From Pedobacter cryotolerans (lineage in GTDB: Bacteria; Bacteroidota; Bacteroidia; Sphingobacteriales; Sphingobacteriaceae), in the NCBI RefSeq assembly GCF_005116475.1, contig NZ_SWBO01000001.1, forward strand, positions 649,850-713,849: a DNA stretch of 64,000 nt. Reading direction: 5' to 3'. The notes below the pieces were generated by a model. It did no database searches. It worked only from the letters and a program-made list of their open reading frames with translations, and was not told where the DNA came from. Shown here in pieces: positions 8,231 to 17,517 of the stretch (within the stretch, counting starts at the first letter, position 1; each line of letters starts with the position of its first letter). Made by a program: the position numbers and the translations under genes.

Positions 8231-11020
8231 ATGAAGACAATTTTACAAAAAACAATAATTTTTGCTTTACTTTTTATAAGCTATTATGCAAATGCTCAAA
8301 CGGGAGGATCGGCCACTGGTAAAGTTTTAAATGGTAAAGATAAAACACCCGTTGATTATGCATCAGTAGCTGTAAAGCGTTTATCAGATTCGGTTACAGT
8401 TGGTGGCACGAATACCAATGCAAACGGAACTTTTACAGTTAGCGGTTTAGCGCCAGGTAAGTACAAATTATATGTTGCTTACATTGGTTTAAAAACTATT
8501 AATAGAGATTTTGAAGTAACAGCAGCCAAACCAAGCATAGCTTTTGGAGATTTGGTAATGGAGAATACTGGTGTACAATTAAATACTGTTATTGTACAAG
8601 GCGAAATCCCGCCAGTAGTAGTTAAAAAAGATACGTTAGAGTTTGATGCAAAAACCATTAAGGTTAAGGAAAACTCTGTAGTAGAAGATTTATTGAAGAA
8701 AGTACCTGGCGTTGAAGTTTCAAAAGATGGTACAGTTACTACACAAGGTGAGAGCATTAAAAGAGTAAGGGTTGATGGTAAAGATTTTATGGGTAGCGAT
8801 CCATTATTGGCTACTAGGAATTTACCTGCTGATATGGTTGATAAAATTCAGATCATTGATGACATGTCTGACCAAGCAAAATTCTCTGGTGTAGATGATG
8901 GTACCCGTGAAAAAATCATCAACATTGTTACTAAAAATGGAGTTAAAAATAAAGGTTTTGTAGGGAACAACACAGTTGGTTACGGCTCAAACGATAGATA
9001 CGATGTAAATTTAAGTGTAACTAGATTTAATGAAAATCAACAAATCTCATTATTAGGTCAGTTTAATAATGTAAACAAACAAAACTTTGGTGGTGGAGTT
9101 GGCGGCGGTGGCGGCGGTCGTGGACAAAATTTTGGTGGTGGTAACGGTCAACAAGCAGGTATTACTACAACTAATGCTGCAGGTATTAACTTTGCTGATA
9201 CTTATAAAAATGGTACACAGTTTAATGGTAGTTATTTCTTTAACAAAACATCGTTGTTTAATACCAACAGTTCATTCTCGCAAACATTTTTGGGTAACAA
9301 TACCAACTCTAACAGAAGCGATTTAGAAAGTACTACAGAACGTTTAAACCACCGTTTAGATTTTACTTTAGATACAAAAATAGATTCAAGTACCTCAATT
9401 AGAATCAGACCAAACTTTTCTTTTAGTGATAACAGCGCTGAAAGCATGAACACTTACAACAGAATTTCGTTAATTGGAGATGCTGTGGGTTCACAAAGTT
9501 TCAATAGTAATTCTAAATCTCCGGCTTTGAGCAACAATATGTTGATTAGGAAAAAGTTTCAACGTAGAGGTCGTACTTTATCATTAAATGTGAATACAAA
9601 TTACAATGATAATGATGCCGATAATATCAATATCAACCCAGAGACTTTAACTTCTCCAACAAATGTAGTTTCACAAAGAAACTTAAATCAATTAATTGAT
9701 AATACCTCTACTTCTTTTAGTAACAGTGCCAGATTGGTATTTACCGAGCCACTTTCTAAAACATTAAACTTAGAGTTAAACTACCAAAACGGATTTAATT
9801 TTGATAATCAAAGTAGATTTGTATATGATTTTAACAACACCACACAACAATATGATGTAGTTAATGTTGACTTTAGTAATGAGTTTGAGAATAAAACATT
9901 GACTAATGCATTGGGTTTCAGTTTCAGTAAAAATGAAAAGAAATATAACTGGAATGTGGGCTTAGCGGCTCAGCAAACACACCGCGAAAATGCCAACTTA
10001 ACTACTGATAATGTATTTACACAAAACTTTATCAATCTTACACCTTCTGCAAATTACAGGTATAATTTCAGTAATACCAAGCGTTTAAACATTAGATACG
10101 ATGGTCGTACCAATCAACCAAGTATTACACAAATTCAGCCAATACCTGATAATACCAATACACAAACCATATTTTTAGGTAATCCGAATTTAAAACCATC
10201 ATTCTCTAACAACTTAAGAATTTTCTATAACAATTTCGATTTTAAAAGCTATCGTCAATTGTTTTTAGGCGCATTTATTACGCAAACTATTAATGGGTTC
10301 GGTAATAGTCAGACTTTAATAACTGATCAAGCAGATCCAAATTTTGGTAAAATTGCTAATAGTTTTGTAAATGTTGATGGAAATATTAATGCTAATGTAT
10401 TTGGTACGCTTGGTTTACCAATTATTAAAGGTAATAAGCTAACGCTAAACATAGATGGTCGTGCTAATTATAATAGAAATACAAACATTACAACTAACCT
10501 AGAAAATATTACCAACGAATATATTTTTACAAACGGTTATAGATTGGTTTCTAACTTAGATAAATTAGATATGGTTGCTGGTATTTCAGGTACAATGACT
10601 AGAGCAACTTACACTATTGGTAACAATACTAAGTTTTATAGACTTTCACCTAATGTAGATATAAGTTATTTATTCCCAGGTAATATTCGTTTACAAGCGG
10701 ATTTAAGCTATATTAAACAAACAGGTGGAGGTGTAGGTTACGATACCGATTTCACATTAGTAAATGGATATATTAGTCGTCAATTCTTTAAAAATAGAGG
10801 AACATTCAAGTTAGCTGTAAACGATTTATTTAATCAAAACACTGGTATTTCAAGAAGTGCTGGTAGTAACTCAATTACCGATTCGAACTTTAACGTGTTA
10901 AAACGTTACTATATGTTCTCATTTACTTATTCTTTAAGTAATATCGCAGGTGTAGCAGGCAGAGGTCAACAGCAAGGTGGCCCAGGAGCAAGAGGTATGA
11001 GAATGGGTGGAATGATGTAA
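8231..11020 (+). CDS. Outer-membrane beta-barrel protein with carboxypeptidase-regulatory and plug domains
   Basis: A 929-residue protein in the TonB-receptor-like OMP family common in Bacteroidota. A signal peptide ends near YYANAQ. Residues about 28-110 form a CarboxypepD-reg-like beta sandwich, about 125-230 a plug-like domain with VRVDGKDFMGSDP, and the rest a barrel rich in NLN/FNxxN repeats. A glycine-rich run near residues 285-308 and the C-terminal GGPGARGMRMGGMM are low complexity. No SusD partner is adjacent, so polysaccharide uptake is not indicated, and the substrate is unknown. A terminator follows at once, so it is monocistronic. Confidence 0.85.
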   Translation: MKTILQKTIIFALLFISYYANAQTGGSATGKVLNGKDKTPVDYASVAVKRLSDSVTVGGTNTNANGTFTVSGLAPGKYKLYVAYIGLKTINRDFEVTAAKPSIAFGDLVMENTGVQLNTVIVQGEIPPVVVKKDTLEFDAKTIKVKENSVVEDLLKKVPGVEVSKDGTVTTQGESIKRVRVDGKDFMGSDPLLATRNLPADMVDKIQIIDDMSDQAKFSGVDDGTREKIINIVTKNGVKNKGFVGNNTVGYGSNDRYDVNLSVTRFNENQQISLLGQFNNVNKQNFGGGVGGGGGGRGQNFGGGNGQQAGITTTNAAGINFADTYKNGTQFNGSYFFNKTSLFNTNSSFSQTFLGNNTNSNRSDLESTTERLNHRLDFTLDTKIDSSTSIRIRPNFSFSDNSAESMNTYNRISLIGDAVGSQSFNSNSKSPALSNNMLIRKKFQRRGRTLSLNVNTNYNDNDADNININPETLTSPTNVVSQRNLNQLIDNTSTSFSNSARLVFTEPLSKTLNLELNYQNGFNFDNQSRFVYDFNNTTQQYDVVNVDFSNEFENKTLTNALGFSFSKNEKKYNWNVGLAAQQTHRENANLTTDNVFTQNFINLTPSANYRYNFSNTKRLNIRYDGRTNQPSITQIQPIPDNTNTQTIFLGNPNLKPSFSNNLRIFYNNFDFKSYRQLFLGAFITQTINGFGNSQTLITDQADPNFGKIANSFVNVDGNINANVFGTLGLPIIKGNKLTLNIDGRANYNRNTNITTNLENITNEYIFTNGYRLVSNLDKLDMVAGISGTMTRATYTIGNNTKFYRLSPNVDISYLFPGNIRLQADLSYIKQTGGGVGYDTDFTLVNGYISRQFFKNRGTFKLAVNDLFNQNTGISRSAGSNSITDSNFNVLKRYYMFSFTYSLSNIAGVAGRGQQQGGPGARGMRMGGMM

Positions 11021-11040
11021 CCTTAATTTAAAAATTTATA

Positions 11041-11072
11041 AAGTCGCTGCCTTTTGGTTAGCGACTTTTTTT
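11041..11072 (+). terminator. Rho-independent terminator after the outer-membrane barrel gene
   Basis: Perfect 8-bp arms AAGTCGCT (11041-11048) and AGCGACTT (11060-11067) with an 11-nt loop, followed by a T run to 11072. It separates the barrel gene from feoA. Confidence 0.8.
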
Positions 11073-11141
11073 ATGAGATTATGCGCTCTTGTTATTTGGA
11101 TTTAATATAAATAAAGGCTAAATTGCGCCATATTTAAGTAT

Positions 11142-11357
11142 ATGAAACTTTCGCAGTTAAACCCAGGAGAACAAGGTACAATCGTTGCTTTTACAGATTT
11201 AGAAATGTCTGTAAAGTTAATGGAAATGGGCTGTTTACCTGGTGAAGTTGTAGAGGTAGAGCGTTTAGCTCCACTCGGCGATCCAATAGCCATCCGCGTT
11301 GCGGGATATCAACTTTGTTTACGTAAAAGCGAAGCAGCTGTCATTATAATTCAGTAA
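11142..11357 (+). CDS. feoA: FeoA, ferrous iron transport accessory protein
   Basis: A 71-residue single SH3-like domain with the expected pattern: KLSQLNPGEQGTI at the start, then LMEMGCLPGEVVEVERLAPLGDP and the closing LCLRKSEA. FeoA is a small cytoplasmic partner of the FeoB Fe(II) transporter and is needed for full uptake. The feoB start lies 4 nt downstream, so the two form one transcript. The family is usually 70-85 residues, so this is complete. Confidence 0.95.
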   Translation: MKLSQLNPGEQGTIVAFTDLEMSVKLMEMGCLPGEVVEVERLAPLGDPIAIRVAGYQLCLRKSEAAVIIIQ

Positions 11358-11361
11358 CACC

Positions 11362-13473
11362 TTGGCCGATATTAAAGTTGCATTAGTTGGTAATCCTAAT
11401 ACCGGAAAATCTACCTTATTTAATCTCTTAACAGGATTAAATCAGAAAGTAGGAAACTTCCCAGGTATCACAGTCGACAAAAAAGTTGGCTATTGTAAAC
11501 TTGCTGAAGGCAGAACAGCAGAAATCATTGATCTTCCCGGTACCTATAGTTTATACCCAAAAAGTAAAGATGAGGGCATTGTATTTCAGGTACTAGCCGA
11601 TAAAAGCAATTCAAGTTACCCTGATATAATTGTTCTGGTTGCCGATGCTACAAATTTAAGGCGTAACCTTTTGCTTTGCTCGCAAGTTGCAGATTTAGGT
11701 TTACCGATGTTATTAGTGCTCAATATGACAGATATGGCTCGTAAAGAGGGTATACATATCAACGTTAATATGCTTGCCAAGCGTTTGGGTATCCAGGTTG
11801 TAGCCATGTCGGCACGCAAAAATGATGGTTTAGAGACACTTAAAAAAGCGCTTGCAAACACTACAAACATTAGCACACAAATTAACGGTGTAGATGCGAA
11901 TTTATTTGCTTCAGAAGCAATCAGCGCTGTAAAACAAAAAATAAATATCGATAATGATTATTATGCTTTGCAAGTTTTACATCAGCACGAGCATTTAACT
12001 TTTTTTACTCCACAAGAGCAACAAGAAATTGAAGCCATTGAAAAAGAATTTGGTTTCGAATCTTCTAAATTACAGGGAGCAGAAACCGTTGCTCGTTACC
12101 GCTATTTAAGTACTGTATTAACAGATGTTATTTTTGATACTGGCGCTGAACGTAAGTTCAAAAACACGGATAAATTAGATCGGATTTTAACGCATAAATT
12201 TTGGGGTTTTGCCATATTTTTGCTTATTCTTTTTGTTATTTTCAATGCAATTTTCTCTTGGGCATCTTACCCGATGGATATTATTGAAGGTGCTTTTGGC
12301 TGGTTAACTACAGTTGGGCATGAGCGTTTACCAGATGGTTTATTAACCGATTTATTGTTAGATGGAGTAGTTGCTGGTTTAGGTGGTATCGTAATTTTCG
12401 TGCCACAAATCGCTATTCTGTTTGCTTTTATCTCCATTTTAGAAGATACTGGTTATATGGCCAGAGTTACTTTTATGATGGATAAAATGATGAGCAAAGT
12501 TGGTTTAAGTGGTAAATCTGTTGTACCTATGATTGGCGGTTTGGCTTGTGCAGTTCCTTCTATAATGGCGGCCAGAAACATAGAGAGCTGGAAAGACAGA
12601 ATGATTACCATTATGGTTACTCCGCTGGTAAGTTGCTCAGCAAGACTTCCCGTTTATATTTTAATCATTTCCATTATTATCCCATCAGAAAGTGTTTGGG
12701 GTATCATCAATAAACAAGCTATTGCTTTAATGTTTATGTATTTGGTGGGTATTGCAGCTGCTGTTATTGTAGCATGGCTCATGAAATTTTTGATCAAAGC
12801 GAAAGAAAAATCTTACTTCATTATGGAGTTGCCAGTTTACCGTATGCCACGATGGAAGAATGTAGCTTTAACGGTTTATGAAAAATCTAAAACTTTTATT
12901 TTTGAAGCTGGTAAGGTAATTATTGCCATTTCAATTGTACTTTGGGTAATGGCATCATTTGGCCCAGGAGATCGTTTCGAAAAGATTGATCAAAAATATG
13001 CTACAGCATTGGCTGATACCACCCAAAATACCGATCACATTAACTCTTTAATTAGTAGCGAGAAACTCGAAAACTCTTACGTAGGTATACTTGGTCATGC
13101 GATAGAACCTGCCATTAGACCATTAGGTTACGATTGGAAAATAGGCATTGCTCTAATAACTTCTTTTGCAGCTCGTGAGGCTTTTGTAGGTACAATGGCT
13201 ACAATTTACAGTGTTGATGGCGGAGATGAAGATACTGGCACTATTAGAGAAAGAATGATTGCTTCTAAGAATAGTGTTACAGGTTTGCCAATTTATACTT
13301 TTGCCACAGGTATTTCTTTGATGTTGTTTTATGCCTTTGCTATGCAATGTATGAGTACAGTTGCAGTGGTATACCGTGAAACTAAATCATGGAAATGGCC
13401 AATGATCCAACTGGTTTACATGACGGCGATGGCTTATGTAGCGGCGTTAGTTGCGTATCAATTTTTGAAGTAA
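11362..13473 (+). CDS. feoB: FeoB, ferrous iron transporter
   Basis: A 703-residue Fe(II) transporter with an N-terminal GTPase domain and a membrane part. The G1 motif is GNPNTGKS at residues 10-17, the G3 motif DLPGTYSLYP near 58 and the G4 motif NMTD near 120. The membrane part carries two gate regions with the conserved patterns VPMIGGLACAVPSIMAAR and TPLVSCSARLPVYILI, the latter holding the cysteine proposed to bind iron. The start is TTG, since there is no ATG before G1 and the TTG sits 4 nt after feoA. No Fur-type site could be assigned. Confidence 0.97.
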   Translation: MADIKVALVGNPNTGKSTLFNLLTGLNQKVGNFPGITVDKKVGYCKLAEGRTAEIIDLPGTYSLYPKSKDEGIVFQVLADKSNSSYPDIIVLVADATNLRRNLLLCSQVADLGLPMLLVLNMTDMARKEGIHINVNMLAKRLGIQVVAMSARKNDGLETLKKALANTTNISTQINGVDANLFASEAISAVKQKINIDNDYYALQVLHQHEHLTFFTPQEQQEIEAIEKEFGFESSKLQGAETVARYRYLSTVLTDVIFDTGAERKFKNTDKLDRILTHKFWGFAIFLLILFVIFNAIFSWASYPMDIIEGAFGWLTTVGHERLPDGLLTDLLLDGVVAGLGGIVIFVPQIAILFAFISILEDTGYMARVTFMMDKMMSKVGLSGKSVVPMIGGLACAVPSIMAARNIESWKDRMITIMVTPLVSCSARLPVYILIISIIIPSESVWGIINKQAIALMFMYLVGIAAAVIVAWLMKFLIKAKEKSYFIMELPVYRMPRWKNVALTVYEKSKTFIFEAGKVIIAISIVLWVMASFGPGDRFEKIDQKYATALADTTQNTDHINSLISSEKLENSYVGILGHAIEPAIRPLGYDWKIGIALITSFAAREAFVGTMATIYSVDGGDEDTGTIRERMIASKNSVTGLPIYTFATGISLMLFYAFAMQCMSTVAVVYRETKSWKWPMIQLVYMTAMAYVAALVAYQFLK

Positions 13474-13578
13474 TAGCTCTTTTCGTCATTGCGAAAACTT
13501 GCAATTCCGACTTGGAGGAATCTCATAGTTGATTTCAGTATTTATTATTTATTTGGGCGTGTCCCAAGCTGCGCAAGG

Positions 13579-13655
13579 GTCAGGCTATTCGCTACAATCT
13601 TTTTGGCGAGGCTGCGCCTATAACGCCAAAAAGTATTTTCACTACTATCCTTCAC
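13579..13655. repeat. Dispersed hairpin element, outer-arm family, copy 1
   Basis: Left arm GCTATTCGCTACAATCTTTT, inner stem TTTTTGGC/GCCAAAAA around a 17-nt loop, right arm AAAAAGTATTTTCACTACTA. The arms match copies at 37879 and 56772 while the inner stem differs. Confidence 0.6.
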
Positions 13656-13730
13656 GCTAGCACGATGGAATTCTGCTCCCTTGGAGGGGTGCCCAATGTC
13701 CTTAAGTTAAGGAGAAAATAAAAAGTAATT

Positions 13731-13806
13731 GTCATCCTGAGCGTAGTCGAAGGACAAATTATTTTTTTTTGACCATTGAAAGATCTTCGACTACGCTCAG
13801 ACTGAC
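13731..13806. repeat. Long inverted repeat, GTCATCCTGA family, copy 1
   Basis: Left arm GTCATCCTGAGCGTAGTCGA (13731-13750) is nearly the reverse complement of the right arm that ends in CTACGCTCAGACTGAC at 13806, with an AT-rich loop. The same element with a slightly different core occurs at 63193-63247. Confidence 0.75.
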
Positions 13807-14025
13807 AGCGTTTGTATTTAACTAAAGGATTGTAGGATGCCCGACGCGGCGAGCGGGGTGGTTAATCTATAGTTTGTAAGTAAAAAAAAGCTTTAACCTA
13901 CACAATCTTTATTAGTTGTTTCAAACTTTGGCAATCCAAAACAGGATTTACAAAGTGGAAATGGATCCTGTTAAAAAGTAGCAAGCACTATGTTTCTATG
14001 TGGTAAATTATCTTAATTAAATCCT

Positions 14026-14033
14026 TAAATTTG
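14026..14033 (+). promoter_or_regulatory. -7 box of the SprT-like gene; predicts a leaderless mRNA
   Basis: TAAATTTG matches TAnnTTTG and ends 4 nt before the GTG start at 14038. Transcription would begin at or within a base or two of the start codon. This also supports GTG as the real start. Confidence 0.55.
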
Positions 14034-14037
14034 TATC

Positions 14038-14649
14038 GTGAACAAAATCGAAGTTTTAGCACAATATTTACCTGAACAAGCCGCTCCAATTATAGCCAAA
14101 TGGATCGACTATTTTCAGTGTGAGTTTAAAATTTCAAAAAATAGAGCCACAAAACTAGGTGATTATCGCCATCCCTTTAAAGGCAATGGGCATAAAATTT
14201 CAGTTAACAACGATTTAAATTCTTACGCCTTTTTAGTAACCACCGTTCATGAGTTTGCACATTTGCTCACATGGAACGATCATAAAAATAAGGTAAAACC
14301 TCACGGCGCAGAGTGGAAAAATAATTTTAAGCGGATGATGAAACCTTTTTTTGAGTTAAATATTTTTCCCGAAGATATCCACCACACCATTACCAATTAT
14401 TTAAATAATCCAGCAGCATCTAGCTGTACAGATTTAACTTTAGCAAGAGCTTTAAAAAAGTACGATGCCTATTTAGCCACTAATCGGATAGAAGAAATTC
14501 CTATCAACGCTGTTTTTACGCTAAAAGATGGTAGAAAGTTTAAAAAAGGCGAAAGAATTAGAAAGCGTTACAGATGTTTGTGTTTAGATAATGGTAATAT
14601 CTATCTATTTAATCCTTTGGCAGAAGTATTATTGGCGACAGGCACATAA
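14038..14649 (+). CDS. SprT-like zinc metalloprotein
   Basis: A 203-residue protein with the SprT-like metallopeptidase signature: HEFAH at residues 71-75 (HExxH, two metal ligands and the catalytic Glu) and a third His at 89 in KPHGAEWK. SprT-like domains are related to the Spartan DNA-protein crosslink protease, but the bacterial role is not established. The C-terminal part (VFTLKDGRKFKKGERIRKRYRCLCL) lacks the full zinc-ribbon cysteine set seen in longer relatives. The start is GTG, supported by the promoter box directly upstream. The last 49 nt overlap the convergent gene on the other strand. Confidence 0.82.
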   Translation: MNKIEVLAQYLPEQAAPIIAKWIDYFQCEFKISKNRATKLGDYRHPFKGNGHKISVNNDLNSYAFLVTTVHEFAHLLTWNDHKNKVKPHGAEWKNNFKRMMKPFFELNIFPEDIHHTITNYLNNPAASSCTDLTLARALKKYDAYLATNRIEEIPINAVFTLKDGRKFKKGERIRKRYRCLCLDNGNIYLFNPLAEVLLATGT

Positions 14650-15416
14650 ACAGCTTCTCTATCAATTACTTTCCAATTAAGATTTAATTTCACGTCTTTA
14701 AAATCTATTGGGTTGTTTAGTAAACTATCTACCAATTCATCTTTTTGTTGAACCAAAATGCTTGCTGTGTAGCTATTTTGTACTTTACTTCTTAAAATAA
14801 TATACCTACTATCTGGGTAAGTGGTTATATTTTCGAAAACCATATCAAATCTATCTTTCCCTTCCAAAACCTCGTTCAAGGTTTTTACAGTTTCTAGATA
14901 AGTTTTATCGTTTTTTGAGCTCACACTTAATGGAACATCAACATAAGGTAAGGCTTCAATCGCGTCCTCGGCAGATGCTGTTCTGTTTTCAGTTTTAAAA
15001 ACGGTGTTGCTACGTAGAAATGTTCGGCTATTTTTAATAATTTTTCCTTCATTGTTAGATAGTTCGTTTTTTACTTTCTCTAAAACTAAACTGTCGTTTC
15101 TAAAATAATAGGCTTTTAAAGTATGGCTTGCGCCACCATTGTAGGCGTTTTCTGTAATTAAAACTGTGTTACCATTTTCTGTAAATTTTTCTACATAAAA
15201 TGATAAATCACCTAGCATATAAACCAAGCTGGTTTTTTTGTTCAATTTTAATTGTTTCTGATCTATTTGGTTGCTGTATTCGATAATAGATTTTGCAGTT
15301 AAATCTGTTGCAAATTCATCACTTAATGCTGCTTCTGGATGGTCGGATTTAAATTGATTACAGCCTAAAATTGTACTAAAATAAGCGATTAAAATTAAAA
15401 AAGTATACAATTTCAT
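14601..15416 (-). CDS. Putative lipoprotein of unknown function
   Basis: A 271-residue protein I do not recognise. It begins with a hydrophobic segment ending STILGC at residues 14-19, a lipobox, so it should be a membrane-anchored lipoprotein in the periplasm or outer membrane. The rest is a mixed alpha/beta sequence with paired strands (SFYVEKFTENGNTVLITE, HTLKAYYFRNDSLVLEKV), suggesting a repeated beta-meander. Its 3' end overlaps the SprT-like gene tail to tail by 49 nt. The fused E1 gene lies upstream on the same strand, 56 nt away, so they could share a transcript. Confidence 0.7.
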   Translation of the reverse strand: MKLYTFLILIAYFSTILGCNQFKSDHPEAALSDEFATDLTAKSIIEYSNQIDQKQLKLNKKTSLVYMLGDLSFYVEKFTENGNTVLITENAYNGGASHTLKAYYFRNDSLVLEKVKNELSNNEGKIIKNSRTFLRSNTVFKTENRTASAEDAIEALPYVDVPLSVSSKNDKTYLETVKTLNEVLEGKDRFDMVFENITTYPDSRYIILRSKVQNSYTASILVQQKDELVDSLLNNPIDFKDVKLNLNWKVIDREAVYVPVANNTSAKGLNR

Positions 15417-15472
15417 AAGGCATCCATAAATTAGGTATCTTATTTACAGACGGACTATTATCGTGCCAAGGG

Positions 15473-17449
15473 TTAGTAAGCCAATACTTTCTCTACCGCT
15501 TTTCCCAATTTACTTTTCGCTAAAAAACTATCTTCTAAAACCTTGCTCATTGGTATGGCGGTATCTAAACTGGCACAACGCAAAACTGGCGCATCCAAAT
15601 ATTCGAAACAATGTTCTGCTATCCAAGCAGCAATCTCAGCACCAAAACCACTGCTCAAGGTATCTTCATGCAAAATAATTACTCGCCCGGTTGCTTTTAC
15701 TGCATTGGCAACAGTTTCTTTGTCCCACGGTTGTAAGCTTATTAAATCCACCAATGTAACAGAAATTTCTGGATGTTGGTTTAAATATGCTAATGCCCAG
15801 TGTACGCCTAAACCATAAGTAATGATAGTTAATTGTTCGCCTTGCTTTAAGATATTTGCTTTGCCGATTTCAACGGTATAGTAGCCATCAGGCACTAAAC
15901 CAGTAAGGCTGCGGTACAAATACTTATGCTCAAAATAAATTACTGGATTAGGATCTTCAATAGCAGCCATTAACAAACCTTTCGCATCATGTGGGAATGC
16001 TGGATATACTACCTTTAAGCCTGGGGTTTTTGTAAACCAAGCTTCGTTACTTTGCGAGTGAAATGGACCAGCTCCAGTGCCTGCACCCGTAGGCATCCGC
16101 ACAACAACATCTGCTTTCTCGCCCCAGCGGTAATGTGTTTTAGCTAAATTATTTACAATTTGGTTAAAACCACAAGTTACAAAATCGGCAAATTGCATTT
16201 CTACAACTGCTTTGTAGCCATTTATAGATAAACCTAAACCAGCACCCACAATTGCAGACTCGCAAATAGGTGTATTGCGAACTCTCGCTTTACCAAATTG
16301 CGCTACAAAACCATCGGTTATTTTAAAAGCACCACCATACTCTCCAATGTCTTGTCCCATAATTACCAAGTTATCGTAACGTTGCATGCCTTCTTTTAAA
16401 CCAGCGGTAATGGCATCGAGATAACGCAGTTCAGTTTTTGCCTCTACAGGTGCTACAACTTGTTGTTGGTAAGGATAAAACATATCATCCAACTCTGTTA
16501 CATCATTGGCAATAGGTTCTGGTTCATTAAAAGCAAATTCAACATCTGCTTCAATTTCAGCTTTAAATTTGCTTTTTATCGTTGCAATTGTATCTTCATT
16601 TATTACATTTTCGCTCAACAAATAATTCTCAAAATTCTGAACGGGATCTTTCTTCACCCATTCATCAAACAAATGTTGAGGAACATATTTTGTGCCTGAA
16701 GCTTCTTCGTGGCCACGCATTCTAAAAGTTAAACACTCTACCAAAATTGGGCGTGGGTTTTCGCGGATGCTGCTAGCCAATTCGCTTAGTTTATCGTATA
16801 CAGCTAAAATATTATTTCCATCTAACTGTAAACCTTCAATACCATAACCAAGCGCCCGATCGACTAAATTTTTGCATTTATATTGTTCGTTAGTTGGGGT
16901 AGATAAGCCATAACCATTGTTTTCTATCAAAAAGATTACTGGTAAATTCCATACTGCTGCCACATTAATTGCCTCATGAAAATCGCCTTCGCTGGTTGCA
17001 CCTTCGCCTGTAAAAACTAAGGTTGCATTTTTTTTGTTGGCAATTAAATCTGCTAATGCTATCCCATCGGCCAATGCCATTTGTGGCCCCAGATGCGAAA
17101 TCATTCCAATAATTTTATAATCTTGTGTGCCGAAGTGAAAAGAACGGTCGCGACCTTTGGTAAAGCCTGTTACTTTACCTTGCCATTGTGCCATCAACTT
17201 TGTTAATGGGATGTTTCTGCTGGTAAAAACACCTAAATTTCTGTGCATTGGCAAAATGTATTCATCGCTCTGCATAGCTAAGGTGCTACCAACGGCAATG
17301 GCTTCTTGTCCAATACCCGAAAACCATTTGCCAATTCTGCCTTGTCGTAAAAGAATAAGCATTTTTTCCTCTACCATACGTGGGTAAAGTAATGTTTTAT
17401 ACAATGCTAAAAGCTCAGCATCATCTTTATCTTTTCTATCGAACTGCAT
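15473..17449 (-). CDS. Fused alpha/beta E1 component of a 2-oxoacid dehydrogenase
   Basis: About 658 residues that join the E1 alpha and E1 beta chains usually made by two genes. The N-terminal half is a thiamine-diphosphate dehydrogenase with GEGATSEGDFHE...ENNGYGLSTP, the GDG/N cofactor motif in GEG form. The C-terminal half is the transketolase-like beta chain (MGQDIGEYGGAFKITDGF, PTGAGTGAGPFHSQS). Such fusions in Bacteroidota are usually annotated as branched-chain 2-oxoacid E1; pyruvate is also possible. I start at MQFDRKDKDD because the 16 codons upstream do not resemble the family. No E2 or E3 gene is adjacent. Confidence 0.9.
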   Translation of the reverse strand: MQFDRKDKDDAELLALYKTLLYPRMVEEKMLILLRQGRIGKWFSGIGQEAIAVGSTLAMQSDEYILPMHRNLGVFTSRNIPLTKLMAQWQGKVTGFTKGRDRSFHFGTQDYKIIGMISHLGPQMALADGIALADLIANKKNATLVFTGEGATSEGDFHEAINVAAVWNLPVIFLIENNGYGLSTPTNEQYKCKNLVDRALGYGIEGLQLDGNNILAVYDKLSELASSIRENPRPILVECLTFRMRGHEEASGTKYVPQHLFDEWVKKDPVQNFENYLLSENVINEDTIATIKSKFKAEIEADVEFAFNEPEPIANDVTELDDMFYPYQQQVVAPVEAKTELRYLDAITAGLKEGMQRYDNLVIMGQDIGEYGGAFKITDGFVAQFGKARVRNTPICESAIVGAGLGLSINGYKAVVEMQFADFVTCGFNQIVNNLAKTHYRWGEKADVVVRMPTGAGTGAGPFHSQSNEAWFTKTPGLKVVYPAFPHDAKGLLMAAIEDPNPVIYFEHKYLYRSLTGLVPDGYYTVEIGKANILKQGEQLTIITYGLGVHWALAYLNQHPEISVTLVDLISLQPWDKETVANAVKATGRVIILHEDTLSSGFGAEIAAWIAEHCFEYLDAPVLRCASLDTAIPMSKVLEDSFLAKSKLGKAVEKVLAY

Positions 17450-17517
17450 ATTTGGTTGGTGTTGTAAATGTTTATTATTTCGAATGTAACACTCCAAACG
17501 CTACTCTCCAAACTTAT

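Larger units (their letters stand above)
13474..14037. other. 564-bp intergenic region with dispersed repeats, no gene
   Basis: No coding frame is convincing. The region holds an outer-arm hairpin element (13579-13655), a short CTCCC/GGAGGGG hairpin near 13676-13690, a long inverted repeat of the GTCATCCTGA family (13731-13806), and the promoter of the SprT-like gene at its right end. Confidence 0.7.

Noticed and set aside
9087..9326. Frame inside the outer-membrane barrel gene
   Set aside because: It comes from the glycine-codon repeats and has no start context or function.
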